Below, piece by piece: positions 11,705-24,191 of a stretch of 64,000 nucleotides of DNA. The stretch lies in assembly GCA_023935145.1 (NCBI GenBank), contig CM043698.1:73423501-73487500 (forward strand), written 5' to 3'. The notes beneath the pieces are model-generated. The model worked only from the letters and a program-made list of their open reading frames with translations. It ran no database searches and had not been told where the DNA came from. The stretch comes from Bretschneidera sinensis (lineage: Eukaryota; Streptophyta; Magnoliopsida; Brassicales; Akaniaceae). The position numbers and the translations under genes are program-made. Within the stretch, counting starts at the first letter, position 1, and the number at the start of each line of letters is the position of its first letter.

Positions 11705-14700
11705 ATAGATAAAAGTTGGATAGATAAACCGAGGTCGAGTAAAGCCTATATGGATGGTGTTGCAAACTTCATTAGATTTGCGTGTCAGAAAGCTTGTGGT
11801 TGTGGTAGTATTGTTTGTCCATGTAGGAGATGTTGTAATTGTTATTCATTCGAACCAGAAATTGTTCACGAGCATCTATTGTATAATGGGTTTAGTCTAG
11901 GTTACACCGAATGGGTTTTTCATGGGGAGAAAGTCTCTCGTATAGACCACACTCACACTAGTTCACACCCCACTAGTGTTCCAAGTGGCTTCATGGGACG
12001 AGATGACGTGTTGGGTTTGCTCCGAGGTGCCTTCTAGGTTACTTGTGAAAACCCAAACAATGAACCGTTAAGTTTAGGAATCGAAGTGGGATCTTCAAAT
12101 GAGTATGGTGAAGAGCGACAGGCTCATGGTGGGTTTGAGTTCAATAATTGTGGTGATCCTTCACACGTCGAACATCTAGTTCGTTCTGTTATTGATGAGA
12201 CGACTCAGTATCGCAATTTGATGAAAGATTACGATAATGAACTTTATCCGGGTTGTCAGAATTTCACAAAGTTAAATTTCATGTTATATCTACTACACCT
12301 CAAATGTTTGAATGGGTGGTCTGGTAAATCTCTGACTATGTTGCTTGAGTTTATCAACATGGCATTTCCGATGTGTGCTCCACTACCATCAAATTATTAT
12401 AAAGCCATGAAGATTATCAAAGGATTAGGTCTTGGCTATGAGAAGATTCATGTTTGTCCTAATGACTGCTCACTGTATTGGGGTGAGCATGTGAATGATG
12501 AATTTTGTCATGCGTGTGGTGTGCCATGGTGGGTTAAAAACAATGTTGATGATGAGGATCCGTTGAATGAGATGGATGGTCAATCGAAAAAGAGAAAGTC
12601 AGCTAAAGTATTGCGTTATTTTCCGCTAATACCGAGATTGAAGAGGATATATATGTCATCTAAAACGGCTTCGCTGATGAGATGGCATGATAAAGATTGT
12701 ACAAAGGATGGGATTTTAAGACACCCGACAGATGGATTAGCCTGGAATGAATTTGATACTTTGTATTCCGATTTTGCAGCTAATCCTCGGAGTGTTCGGC
12801 TTGGCCTAGCTAGTGACGGGTTCAATCCCTTTCGAACAATGAGTTCAACTTATAGCACATGGCCCGTTCTTTTGGTCCTATACAACTTGCCACCGTGGCT
12901 TTACATGAAGCAAACATCCTTCCTCCTTTCAATGGTTATTCCTAGTGAGAAAAGCCCCAGTAATGATATTGATATCTTTTTATAGCCTCTAAGGAAGAGT
13001 TGAAACAATTATGGGATGGTGTTGATGCGTTTGATGCGTCCACCAATCAAAGCTTTAAGCTGCGCGTTTCTCTTCTTTGGACCATTAATGATTTTTCAGC
13101 CTATGCAAACTTATCTGGTTGGAGCACTAAGGGGCGGGTTGCTTGTCCATTTTATAGGGAATCTATGCATTCTGTATGGTTAAAGCACAGGGGAAAGTTT
13201 TGCTATATGGGTCATCGTCGATGGTTAGCAAAAAACTATGAGTTTCATTTTCAAAAGGATCAGTTTGATGGCACCATAGAGTTGGGATATGCTCATGTTC
13301 AACTGTCTGGGCATGATGTTTTAAGACAACTAGAGGGTGGAAACTACAGCTATGGTAAAACCTCGAAGCCTTCTAAGAAGAGGGCAAGAGAGGATGTTGG
13401 TACCTCTACGAGGCAAGTGCTAGTGGATGAAGTTGATAACCTTTTTGAGGGTGTGGACAATTTCCTTGAAAATGTTGATAATGAGGATATTCCCATGGAT
13501 GAGGGAGTTGTAGATACGTTGTGGAAAAAAAAGTATTTTTTTTTTTAGTTACCATATTGGAAAGATAATCTATTGCGTCATAATTTAGATGTGATGCATA
13601 TAGAGAAGAATGTATGTGATAATTTGATTGGAACAATATTGAATATAGATGGTAAGACTAAAGATAATAAGAAGGCACGTCGCGATCTCGAGGAAATTGA
13701 TATTAGGAAAGACCTCCATTTAGTTGTTCTTCCTAACGGAAAAGATCACTCGCCTCCAGCATACTACACTATGTCCATGAAGGAGAAGCAGAATTTCTTG
13801 ACAGTTTTAGCAAATCTTAAAGTTCCTGATGGGTATGCATCAAACATCTCGAGATGTGTCAACCTAAAGGATCGTAAGCTGTTAAACTTAAAGAGTCATC
13901 ATGGTCACATATTGATGCAAGAAATCCTTCCGATTGCCTTAAGAGCATCTTTGCCTAGACATGTTGTAGCAGATGTGTCTGAGTTATCATCATTTTTCAA
14001 AGCTTTATGCTCTAAAGCCCTTGATCCCTATGAGCTTGACTTATTGGAGTCGCGTGTTGCTTTGACACTCTGCCATTTGGAGAAAATATTCCCCCCAATT
14101 TTCTTTACCATTATGGTTCATCTTATCATTCACTTAGCCTCCAAAGCTAGACTTGGGGGGTCCCGTACACTACAGGTGGATATATCATGTTGAGAGGTTA
14201 TATGTTCAAAGCTATTTTGTGCACTTTGTTTTTTTTGTTATATATTGGCTACTTAATTTATCTTTAATTTTTTGGCTTTGAAAGGTATTTAGTGCGCTTG
14301 AAATCTTACGTACGTAATAGAAGTCGACCCGAGGGGTCAATTGCTGAAGGATACAATAGGGAAGAGTGTCTAACATATTGCTCCCAATACTTCAAAGGTG
14401 TAGACAAAATTCAACCGCCCCCAAAAGAACAATGATACTGTAAATTTTCCGGATGAATACATGTTTTCTTCTGGTGGACAGATAATGGGAAAGATTGTGA
14501 GTGTTAAGCTCGATGACATGTCATTAGCTCAAGCACATCGTTATGTGTTGCTTCATAATGATAAACTTTCTGACCTTCGTAGGTTAGTATCAATAAAGGA
14601 ACTTCATTAGTAATCATGTGTTTAAATTGAGTTTTTATTATCTATTGTTATCACTGTGATGGCTAACAATTACATAAAAACATCAATTATTGCAGTGAAT

Positions 14701-15494
14701 TTTTGGCTGCTCAAAGACTAACCAACCGTTCCAATCGACCAATACAAAGTCTCAAACAAAGGTGGTTGGTTGAGAAATTTCCATCATGGCTTATTAGACA
14801 GGTTAGACATAATAACAAGAGTCTTCGAATGCTATAAGTGTTTTCATTAAAACATTGAATGTTGTTGTCTCATATTAATTGTTGGAAAATGTTTAGGTGC
14901 CATGGATGGTGGATAACAATTATTCAGATGAACTAATTGTCTTTGCTCGAGGTCCGAATAATGTTGTTAGGAGATTCAATGGATTCAACATCAACGGCTT
15001 TAAATTCCACACACAGGAACGTGAGAGGTGTATACGATCTCAAAATTCAGGAGTTATGGTTGAAGCGAATGATAAAATGTATTATGGTGTGCTAAACGAT
15101 ATCATCGAGTTGGATTACTATGGGACATTTAAGATTGTGTTGTTCCGTTGTGATTGGGTGGATATTAATTCACCCAGGGGTTTAAAGAAAGATGCAAGTG
15201 GGTGCATTCTCGTGAACTTGAATAGGTTAATACACATTGGTCAGTTATTGAAGGATGACCCGTTCGTACTTTCATCTCAAGCGAAACAAGTATTTTATGT
15301 GCAAGACCCAACAATAAAGGAATAGTATCATGTTGTGATCACAAAGCCAAGGGACCTATATGAAATGGGGGAAAAACGCAGGAAGAGGATGATGACACTT
15401 ACAATCAGTGCATGCCTTCTAATGTAGTGGTAGACGATCAATTAGATTGTATCTCAACTTGGGCTAAGATGGACGTTGACGAAGATACCAACTA
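11705..15494 (+). pseudogene. TNPD-like CACTA transposase (Transposase_21 family), broken
   Basis: Domain order is as in plant En/Spm TNPD proteins. First is the transposase-associated N-terminus (DKSWIDKPRSS..., cysteine cluster CGCGSIVCPCRRCCNC). Next is the transposase_21 core (LHLKCLNGWSGKS, CPNDCSLYWGE, CHACGVPWW, FNPFRTMSSTYSTWPV, then LRHNLDVMHIEKNVCDN). Then comes the DUF4218-like part to 14196, exons at 14285-14583 and 14697-14799, and a DUF4216-like exon from 14898. The expected start reads ATA at 11705-11707 instead of ATG. Stops lie at 12035, 12983, 13546 and 15323. Frameshifts occur near 12990 and near 14155, where one extra G follows a G run. Confidence 0.9.
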
Positions 15495-15911
15495 GTTTTA
15501 TGTGCATTTCCGTGTAATTATATTTGGATGTGTATTTATGTGATGGACATGTGTGTCAACGAGTTTTGTAAGGTTTTATTGTAATCTGTCGGGTTACTGT
15601 TGCTTTGTATCACACATAACAAGAGTCCTGAACTTTTTTGCATACAATTTGTGGAATGCTACTTTAGAATGCCGTAAATTTATGTTTTAGCTGTATCATT
15701 GATTATTGCTTGTTCTTTAAATCCTATTTGAATCACTTATTTGTTCATTTGTTCTCAAGTACTCTGAAGTTATTGATTGCTGCATTTTCTACGACCCCTT
15801 GACCATTCCTATCTTTCATGTGTGGTTCTTCTAATTCTTGTTAACTTTTAATGCATTCTTGATAGTGTGAGATATAATCATTTTAATGTTTTTATGTATA
15901 CAGATTGCAAG

Positions 15912-18900
15912 ATGTATAGGTCAAAAAATATCCCTCCATCAGTTAGAGATAACATGTCAAACCAGTATGCAGCTGAGTCTTCACACCATCAAGAAGATAT
16001 TCACCATAAGCATGAGTATCACCTTGATGATGATTATGACTCACAAAATGATTCTGAGACCGATCCAATAACAATGGGAAGTGATCACAATGATAGTGAC
16101 CAATACGAGATAATTGTTAATTTTTGTATTAGAATACATTCTCTCTATAACTAGTTTGATACCACATTGTTATATTAATTATAAAATTTATGTTTTCAAT
16201 GTATAGATTCTAAAGGGAGAGTAAGGAAGCAAACACGTGTCCTGAGAACCTCACAAGTGTGGTCCATTGAACGTGGAGAAAAAATTGTGGTCCACTTCAA
16301 TGCACGTCATGAACCTATTAAGAAAAGTGGCCAAATGTTAAGTAGCTTGTTGGGCAAGGTTGCAAAGAGAGGGAACCTTTTTCCGCTTAATTACACGGAT
16401 TGGAAGAAGGTCCCTTCTAGCTACAAGAAGGACCTTGTTATATTGATTCGGGTAAGTAACAACTTAATAACCATTGATTACCTCCAATTTTTTTGTTTTC
16501 TTGTTTTCGTGGTGTTGTACATGCATAATCCCTAACACCAATAATGCTTATTTGACATTGATTTCCTTTCTTTGTGGTAGAGGAAGTTTCATTACCCTAT
16601 GATTGAGGCGATAGACAACATTTTGTTGAGGATGATAGGGAAAAAATGGAGGGACTACCGATATGTGCTAAAAAAGGACCACGTGAGGAACAAAACAAAA
16701 CAACAAGTTTTGAGCAATGATGTTCCAAAATGAGTAGATCAAGACCAGTGGAAGCAACTAGTGAACTACTGGTTCTCTGACCAGAGTGAGGTTGTTTTAA
16801 GATAATTATATTCATTTGGATTCTCATTGTTTCTAGTTTTTTCTGATAATGACTGATTATTCAATTGGTTTATTATTGGTGTAGAAATATTCTACTATAG
16901 GGACAGCGACACGTGAAAGACAACAATGTCCTCACACGTCCGGTTCAAAGAGTTTTGCTAAAAGACGGGATGAATATGTGAGTTAATTTGCTTCATTCAT
17001 CCAGTCTTTCATTTGAGATGTAGTGTATTGAGTCACAATTTGAACTCTTTTCATACATGGTAAGAGATGACACATGGGAATGAGCCCGGGCGCGTAGAAT
17101 TTTTTGCTGAAACTCATAAACGCAAGGATGAGACTTTTATTGATGATGCATCATGACAATTTATGGTAAGTTCACTGTACATTTGATGATTTGGATATGA
17201 TATGTGTGTTTCTAACTTGTTAGAACTGTGAATAACTTTGTATCAAACTCTCCTTAAGTGAAAAAAAAAAAAAGAAAAAAAAAGATCATTGAATACCCTA
17301 GTTAGGAGTGATCTAATATGAGATAAGAGTACAAACTCTTTGCACATGTTAAAATTGAATTTGGATTGAATTTTAATATTTGTGAAGTATTAAAATTAAA
17401 ATCACTTCTAAAATTGTTAACGGTGCCAACTCTTTGCACGTGTAAGAACTGCTTGGGCACAGTCAAGTGTTGCTAATGGATATACATTAAAAAAAAGTAT
17501 TTAATTGAATAAAAAATCTCTTTCACATATTGTATGTTGTTGCAATAAAATGAAGTGAAAAATAAAAACAAGATGATGAGTATAAGTTCATTTCATCAAG
17601 GTTTGCCACCTACAAATGACAAAGTTCAGTTCAAATGAGCTCAGTAGTAACCGTTTGGACCAAGAAAAAGATAAAACAATGGCGGCGGTGATACAGATGA
17701 CAGAGCATAATTCCCAATGAGCTCAAATCCCAATGAGCTCATCAAAATCATAGCAAACATCAGTATCCATCTATCTGATAAGGCCCATGTCTTGCAGAGA
17801 TAAGGCTTCCCTTCCCTGTTGAGGATTCATATATAATCCATGTACTTCATTACATATTGTTTGTTAAGTCTTTTATTTGGGCTGTTTTAAGATTTCTTTT
17901 CACCTAATTCTGCTGTGTTCGAGCGATTCAGCTACTGGGTAGACTTGGGCTCACTGTTTGCTGTATTTCTTTGTGTTGGCTGGTTCTTGATATTGAGGTA
18001 CTTGTGATTCTTTTTGCCAAAATCTGCATGATTAGATTGTTTTCACTACTGGGTAGTTGACTTTTCTTAGCTACTGCTTTGTTTGTGCTTGATTGGTGAA
18101 TTGTTCAAATTTATGTATTTGTAGTGTCCCTGCTAATGGTGTATTAGATTCTTATTGAGATAGTATGGGGCATTGGAAGTTGCTTATTTATGGGAGCTTG
18201 CATTTTTGCAAAAGAGTTCTTGATTGAAACTATTAGATTAAATGGCGTTTTGAGAATTTTAAATGTAATGTGAAACAATATACTTTATGAAAGATACTTG
18301 AATTGATGGGCTTCCCATTTTCAAATTCTCTGATTTCTGGGTAAAGTTTTTACCTTTTCGCTCAGATGGGGTTATTTCAAGAGAGTAATATATAGAGTGA
18401 TCTATGTGGTAGGAAACACTGACTCCGCTTCTTATGATAAACTCATAAAATTTAAGCCTTCGTTGTGTATATCAATTTTCCTGTCAAAGTTGTGTCACTC
18501 AAAATGTGTGTTTTATGCTTGAAAATTTTAGTAAAAGGGCAATCATTAAAACAAGAGAAAAGAAAGTGAAAATAACTCAATAAATCATTTGGGATGGAAA
18601 ACTAATTTCCAGCCTCCATTGAGGCAGTTTATGTGTTAAACCTTAGTGGAAAAGAGGTGAGTGTGATATAAAAAAAAAAAAGGAAAAACTTTTTATAGAG
18701 CATTACCCTTTAGCTTCACAATGTTTATTGTTTGTAGCAGTGATGAATTCAGTTACTGAACTTCTACAGGCTGCTGATCTATTATACAGCGCAAAATTTT
18801 TAATAACAATGCTTCATCGTTTTCTTTCTTTAAAATAATTAAATTTGTACCAAAATGTTAATGATTTGGTGCATGTCTTCTTTTCTTGATGAATCTGAAT

Positions 18901-20658
18901 TCCTGTCATGATTCATCTGTACTATTTGTAATGTGGACAGAAAACCAAATTCAAATTTCCATTCTCATGTTTTTTCCAAATCCACTAACAATAACTTTCT
19001 GAATTTCATTGTGGTAATGGTTAATAAAATGTGGCATTTTAGTTTTACTAATTTGCATCTAGTTTTACTAAAATGTAACATTAGTTGTAAGAGAGGGATG
19101 TGCAAACAAAGAAGGCAATGAGAGAGGTGCAAAAAGTGGGAGTTGTGCAACAGGTGGGATAAGTGATTTCTTTGGTGATGATGCAAACAGTGGGGAAAAT
19201 GGGAGAGGTGCAACCGATGGAGTGGTGGTGCTGAGAGAGGTGCCTTTTTGGGGTGGTGTTGTTGGCAGTGGGTTAGGAGTTAGTGCTACAGGAGGTGCAA
19301 GAAATGTTGCATCTGGTTTGAAACATTTATCACCATGTTCACCACTTAAGGAGAGTTCAAGTTGTGGAAATTGACAAATCTCTTGAAGCTGGGGAAGCAG
19401 AGATCAAAGAATGGACACAAACTCACTTGAAACTTCTTTTGAAAACCATTATAGTTAGAAGACCATAGTTTTGAAACATTTCTCTTTTCAATCCTTTTGT
19501 ATTTTTGGTTGACTACTGATTGAATGAAAGCAGTCAAAATATATGCAACTGTGGCTGTGCTTGGCTGGGTTTTGGTTATCTACCTTAGACTCAAATTTTT
19601 TATTAAATCATGTACTCTGTGTGTGTGTGTGTATACACATTAATATTTGTGTTTCCAATTTCTTTCTTATTTTCTGTTGAATCACTCCCTATCAGCATAG
19701 TAGTAAATATTTCAGAATAAGTGTTGCATCTTTTGCCTTGTGATCAAGTAAGTGTGCTTGGCTTTAAAGATAACAATGGTGTACAGGTATTACTAAGGTT
19801 CTGAGATATGAAAGTACTATACATATTTTATTATTGTGAGCCCGTTAATTCTAAATTATGACGTCCCCTCTCAGAAGCTCATTTGCAGAACTGTTTTTTT
19901 CTTCTTCTTTAGATTACCACTGTCCTCTCTTAAAGTTCACCTTCACCTTGTTTTATCTTGTTAAGAGTTATATTTTGTTAGAAACATTATATCACTAATA
20001 TGGTTTTGATTTTCTTCAGCACACATAGCTTCAAGAAATTTGTTGTGAATTGGCTACATTGTTTGGATTGTATATTTGTTTTTCTTGCAAGAGGTTTTAT
20101 GGAAAAATAGGGGAAATTCTACCCGTTTTTCTATAAAATATGATAAGCACCTTTTGTTTTATGTAAATTTCGTTGTAATTAGCTACTAAATATTCTGAGG
20201 AGTTTAATATTTATTGTTTCCTAATTGTAGGTGACAGCTGAAGCTCGTGTTGCTGAACTTGTTGCAGCTTCAGGATCCTCTGATGCTATCAATAATTTAG
20301 CAATACAAAATGAAGTCTTCACCGAGCTTATGGGTGAAGAGAGTTCCAGTCGTGTCCGAGGTCAGGGTTTTGGAGTTACACCCTCTGCTGTGTTTGGACT
20401 TTCAGCTCAAATGAGGAATGATATGTGATACCATGAGGCTTATGTTGAAGAGATAAATAGTCTAAGAGCACAAATAGAAGAAACCAATCAACAACATGCG
20501 CATCAGATTGAACAGTAGTCGCATCAGATTGAATAGCAATCGCATTAGATGCAAGAAATTACGGCTAAGCACGATGATCAAATGAACAGTATACAATCAC
20601 AAATGGATAAGCTGAAGTCTTTACTACAACAATTAGTTAGTAGAGAACCTCAAAATTG
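15912..20658 (+). pseudogene. TNPA-like CACTA transposase (Transposase_24/Ptta family), broken
   Basis: Exon-like blocks lie at about 15912-16120 (acidic, His-rich leader), 16206-16450 (GRVRKQTRV..., LPLNYTDW-like FPLNYTDWKKVP), 16582-16790 (RKWRDYRY-like KKWRDYRYVLKKDH), 16884-16980 (SGSKSFAKRRDE) and 17068-17161 (EFFAETHKRKD). After a 3-kb gap follows 20230-20658 (VTAEARVAEL..., then a coiled coil rich in Q, H and I). This order of basic domain then coiled coil is typical of the plant transposase (Ptta/En/Spm) family. Premature stops at 16731, 17154, 20426 and several in the coiled coil break it. In En/Spm TNPA binds the subterminal repeats. Confidence 0.85.
17170..20229 (+). other. Long intron-like stretch of the TNPA-like gene
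   Basis: About 3 kb of AT-rich DNA lie between the TNPA-like core exons and the coiled-coil exon, with a poly-A tract near 17262-17284. At about 19087-19371 one frame stays open for some 95 codons and is rich in Gly, Ala and Ser (CANKEGNERGAKSGSCATGG). I recognise no family; it could be a captured host exon or chance. Nothing else is identifiable. Confidence 0.4.
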
Positions 20659-20879
20659 ATGTCAAGTGTGATGGTAACTATGATTGTTTTTTTTTTTTTG
20701 TACATGAGATGACTTTCGTACTGAATACAGGAATTTTTATGGATTGAAAAACATTTTAAAATTTTATGGTACATTTTATATATTGAAGAACATTTTAAAT
20801 TTTATGGTATAATATTAAACCAAAATAATGTGAAAAAGCACAATTAAAGCACTTATATAAGCAATTCTAAGTGCTGGTA

Positions 20880-21060
20880 AATTTTGGAAAATGGTCGAAA
20901 TATACCGGCACTTGTAAGCGCCGGTATATTGCGGCGCTTGTAAGCACCGGTATATTGCGGCGCTTGAGAAAAGCGCCAAAAATTCATATTCCGTCACTTT
21001 AAAACGTCGAAATATGCAAAAAAAAAAAAAGTGCCGGCGATAACCTTTTATCTTGTAGTA
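20880..21060. repeat. CACTA right subterminal repeats and terminal end
   Basis: Three spaced GCGCC-type motifs (CCGGCACTTGTAAGCGCCGG, CGGCGCTTGTAAGCACCGG, GGCGCTTGAGAAAAGCGCC) mirror those at the left end. The terminal TTATCTTGTAGTA is the inverted complement of the left CACTACAAGAGAA, with the final base changed. This end is followed by the GCC target-site copy. Confidence 0.85.
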
Positions 21061-21299
21061 GCCCCTGTCAATCAAATAATCCAAGCAAAAGGTGTTGATC
21101 CTAAGTGATTTTTACAGTACATCAAAAGTTGAATTAGTGGTTAATTGTCTAGTATCTTGTTCATGTAGAGCCACTTTAACCTTGGAATAATGAAAATTCA
21201 TAGGTATTATTAAATAGTCAGTACTTTTGTTCTTTTTCTAATTGTTGAGTGTTGGGTATTAGCCTTTCTACCACTAAACATTCTCTAACATTTTCGTAT

Positions 21300-21840
21300 T
21301 CAAATATGATCCGGGATCCAACAGCAGCATACGATCCATCCTTGTAGTAGCGACCCATCCAATGTAAATCCCCTGTTGAGGGCCCATTTGGAAAGGCTAC
21401 CCAGAAGGCTCTACAGAGGTCTCATAGGGAGATGGGCCATACGGAGAGGAGGTGAGCTCATTGACAGCCAAAAGTCTGGGCTTCGCTTCAAATTGGGCTC
21501 TCAAACCAATATCATGCCATTGTCGCTCTCTTGATTGGCAAAAAGAGAGGGTAAGAGGCTGGGTATACTCATCAAAGCAAATCCTCAGCATGTATGGTAT
21601 TGCGCTGCTCATGCTGGCAATGCTTGTTGGCTTCCTCAATGATGAAGCTAATGAACAGAGACACACCCCTGCATAGTCTCTTTGGAGTTGTTGGAGATTT
21701 TGGCATGAGGAGGGAGGATCCGGCTGATTATACAGATTATATTTGCGATAGGCATGTATTGATCCTGCTCGCAAACCATACATATATGGCAGAGGGATGA
21801 TGTTGCTGTTGTCGTTGGCATTGTTGCCAGTGTTGTTGTT
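21300..21840 (-). pseudogene. NF-YB (LEC1/LEC1-like) transcription factor pseudogene
   Basis: Reading the minus strand across frames gives an Asn-rich N-terminus (SNNNNTGNNANDNSN). The NF-YB histone-fold core follows: EQDQYMPIANIICIISRIL, PPHAKISNNSKETMQGCVS, FISFIIEEANKHCQHEQR, TIHAEDLL, FDEYTQPLTL. The C-terminal tail contains GRYYKDGSYAAV-like residues. NF-YB proteins pair with NF-YC and NF-YA to bind CCAAT boxes; LEC1-type members act in embryo development. Here the frame shifts at least three times: before MPIAN, in the FISF region, and where about 20 bases coding WAMSKLG are missing. The frame is unusable. It has no introns in this stretch and lies about 240 bp beyond the CACTA end. Confidence 0.82.
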
Positions 21841-22576
21841 GTTTGATTAATTAGCCTTCAACAAATTCAATCCAGAGCTTGATTTTGCACGCTTTACCTG
21901 ATGAGAACAATTATACTTACTAGAAGGAAACCGATAAAATTGTGTTTAAACTTATCAAATGGTGCAAACAAGTGCACTGTACCTTGTGAAGAAAGTTTTT
22001 TGATAAAAAAAATTTATTTTTTCCTTAACATTTGTGTACATATCTGTGTATATATTTTCTTGATATCTTTATTAAATTTAACAATAAAATAACTGCAACT
22101 AATTTAAAATTTATTAATTTATTCTTTTTATTTTTACCAATTGTTTCTTTATGGTTGTCAATTAAATAATATTTGTTTGCCCACTGATGCTTTAGGTGAT
22201 GGTTTGGTAGATGTCTATCGTAGTTAACAATGCTGAAGTTAACTAGAGAGGTTTTCTCAAGGGAAAGAGCAATTATTATTTATCAGCATCAAAGATGCGA
22301 AATATACAAACAGATTCGACCAAACAAAATGATTCAAAACCAAAAATAGAACAAATAGGACAAGCTTAAGAAACATCAAAACTGGAAACACTCCAACTAA
22401 AGAGGAACAACCATCATCCAAAACTAAGCAGAAAAATCTAGGAGCTAAAACTAGCCGGGTTGAAGTTTGGAGAATTATCTTTATTATGATTCTCTTTTTC
22501 ATCTTTTTTATGGACAAGTTTTACGGTACTTATTAATGGCTACATGCAATTTTAGGTATTGCAAATGTATGAGTAC
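21841..22576. other. Intergenic, nothing recognised
   Basis: AT-rich DNA between the NF-YB pseudogene and MITE B. No gene, RNA or clear element end is seen. Confidence 0.5.
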
Positions 22577-22923
22577 CAGGGTTTTAAATAGCGACCAAGA
22601 TGCAATATAGCGGCCACTATATAGCGGTAGCGACATGTGTCACAATTGCTTTTCACCATTATTTGCAGAAGAGTGGAATTCACGGCTATATAGCGGCACG
22701 TCACAGCCACGAAGAGATGTATAACTCCATGAACATGATGCTCTCCACAACTGCTATTCACTGTTGTGATGCCCGCGACTTATATTTTAAATTTTTACGA
22801 AGTTATGAAAATTCATGATTGCGATATATACTTGTGATCCACATTTTAACACCTGCAATATCTACAACTGTGATAAACACTATGCGATCGTATTTGCTAT
22901 CGCAACCGCAATTTAAAACCTTG
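22577..22923. mobile_element. hAT-type MITE, copy B, complete
   Basis: 347 bp, non-coding. The ends are CAGGGTTTTAAATAGCG and, inverted, CAAGGTTTTAAATTGCG. The 8-bp flanks ATGAGTAC (22569-22576) and ATCGGTAC (22924-22931) match at 6 of 8 positions, as expected for a decayed hAT target duplication. CAGGG-type ends and 8-bp duplications are typical of hAT elements. A truncated copy lies at 61-400. Confidence 0.75.
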
Positions 22924-24191
22924 ATCGGTACGTTTTATAGGTCAAAATGACCTATCTATTGGTGAATAAAAGTAAGCCGATTTGATGCAACAATAAATAG
23001 ATGATAGACAATAGAGAATCTATTTCAATTTTTTTATTTATAAAAATTGCCTCAATGTTTTTCTCCAAGACAAAAATAGAATTATATCTAATAATGAGCT
23101 AGCATCCATTGGTGCATTACATACACACCAACCGCCCCAAAAACGCAGCACCAGCAAACCCAACCAAACAACTAAAAGAAAACTATATAACTATCCTAAA
23201 ATCACTAACATAAGACATAGACAACCTGGCAACATAACTCTAAGCAGCAGCACCACGAATTACATCAGATTAGCCGAAAAACTCAAGCCAACCTCAAACC
23301 CAAAAATAAACAAAAGTGCTTCAAATCCTACTACATTCCTCTCGATCTTTCAGCTCCAACCTCCAATTGATACAGACTTTCAATAACCTCATCCTCATTT
23401 ACATAAAAAGCTAAGCCCATATTCTTGCTCAACTCCCATGTTTTAAAGAAAACCTCCTTGAGGTAGAGGGACCCCTACCTGTTTATTAGCAGAAGAAATA
23501 AAAAGGTACAAACAAATGGGTTTTAACCGCCTCAACCCAGGCAGCCTGTTACCTAAGAAGGGGAAAAGGCATCACACCTGGATTCATCAACTACTAGTCC
23601 CCTTTGCTTATCAACATCTAATGATTGACATTCTCTAGCCGAACAAACGCATCCCTCTCCGATGACAAGACATTGAATCTAACTTCTGGATCGCTAAACT
23701 CAACTGGCTTCGTTTTTTGTAGTACCACCCTTCCTATTATATTTGCACCTTACACCTTCCATCAACTCCCTCTTCTTTGAGAACATTCTATTAAGAATAA
23801 TTGAATTACCAATATATTATCCCCCGCACGTGCATGCCCATTGATTGATTAAAGCCTTTGCACGTGAAACCCAATGAAAGAAAACCCAAACGTTCGAAAG
23901 TGCAATGAACTAGGTCAAATATTAAATAAAAAAAGGTATCCTCATGACTCGAAACCAAGACCTAAAGCTCAAATATCATATTAAGAAATAATTGAGATAT
24001 TTCTCTTGAGCTTAAGCTTTTGGGATAATTGATAACTCAATTATTCTTATACTTTAACACATTCTCTATTTATTCTTCCCCATGAATTGGGTATTGAGAA
24101 GGTAATAAAAGGTGGGTTTGGGGCCTTAAGTCTCTCCAAGTGCCCACTCAATCGCAAGGATTCTCAAAATATTCACGTGCTTCTTAATTAA
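22924..24191. other. Non-coding part of duplicated segment B
   Basis: It matches 401-992 joined directly to 6454-7167, that is, segment A without Copia-1. The uninterrupted site of the Copia-1 insertion is at 23481-23500. No gene is recognised. Confidence 0.75.

Larger units (their letters stand above)
9196..21060 (+). mobile_element. CACTA (En/Spm) DNA transposon
   Basis: This 11.87-kb element begins CACTACAAGAG and ends CTTGTAGTA; the expected last base G appears mutated to A. It is flanked by a perfect 3-bp target duplication GCC (9193-9195 and 21061-21063). Both subterminal regions carry GCGCC-type repeats. Inside are a TNPD-like transposase gene (11705-15494) and a TNPA-like gene (15912-20658) in the same orientation, the classical En/Spm layout. 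Both genes have stops, so the copy cannot move on its own. Confidence 0.93.

Noticed and set aside
22924..23490. Independent transposon instead of segment duplication
   Set aside because: The similarity to 401-992 continues through the MITE and on to the far side of both Copia insertions, so one large duplication is the simpler reading.
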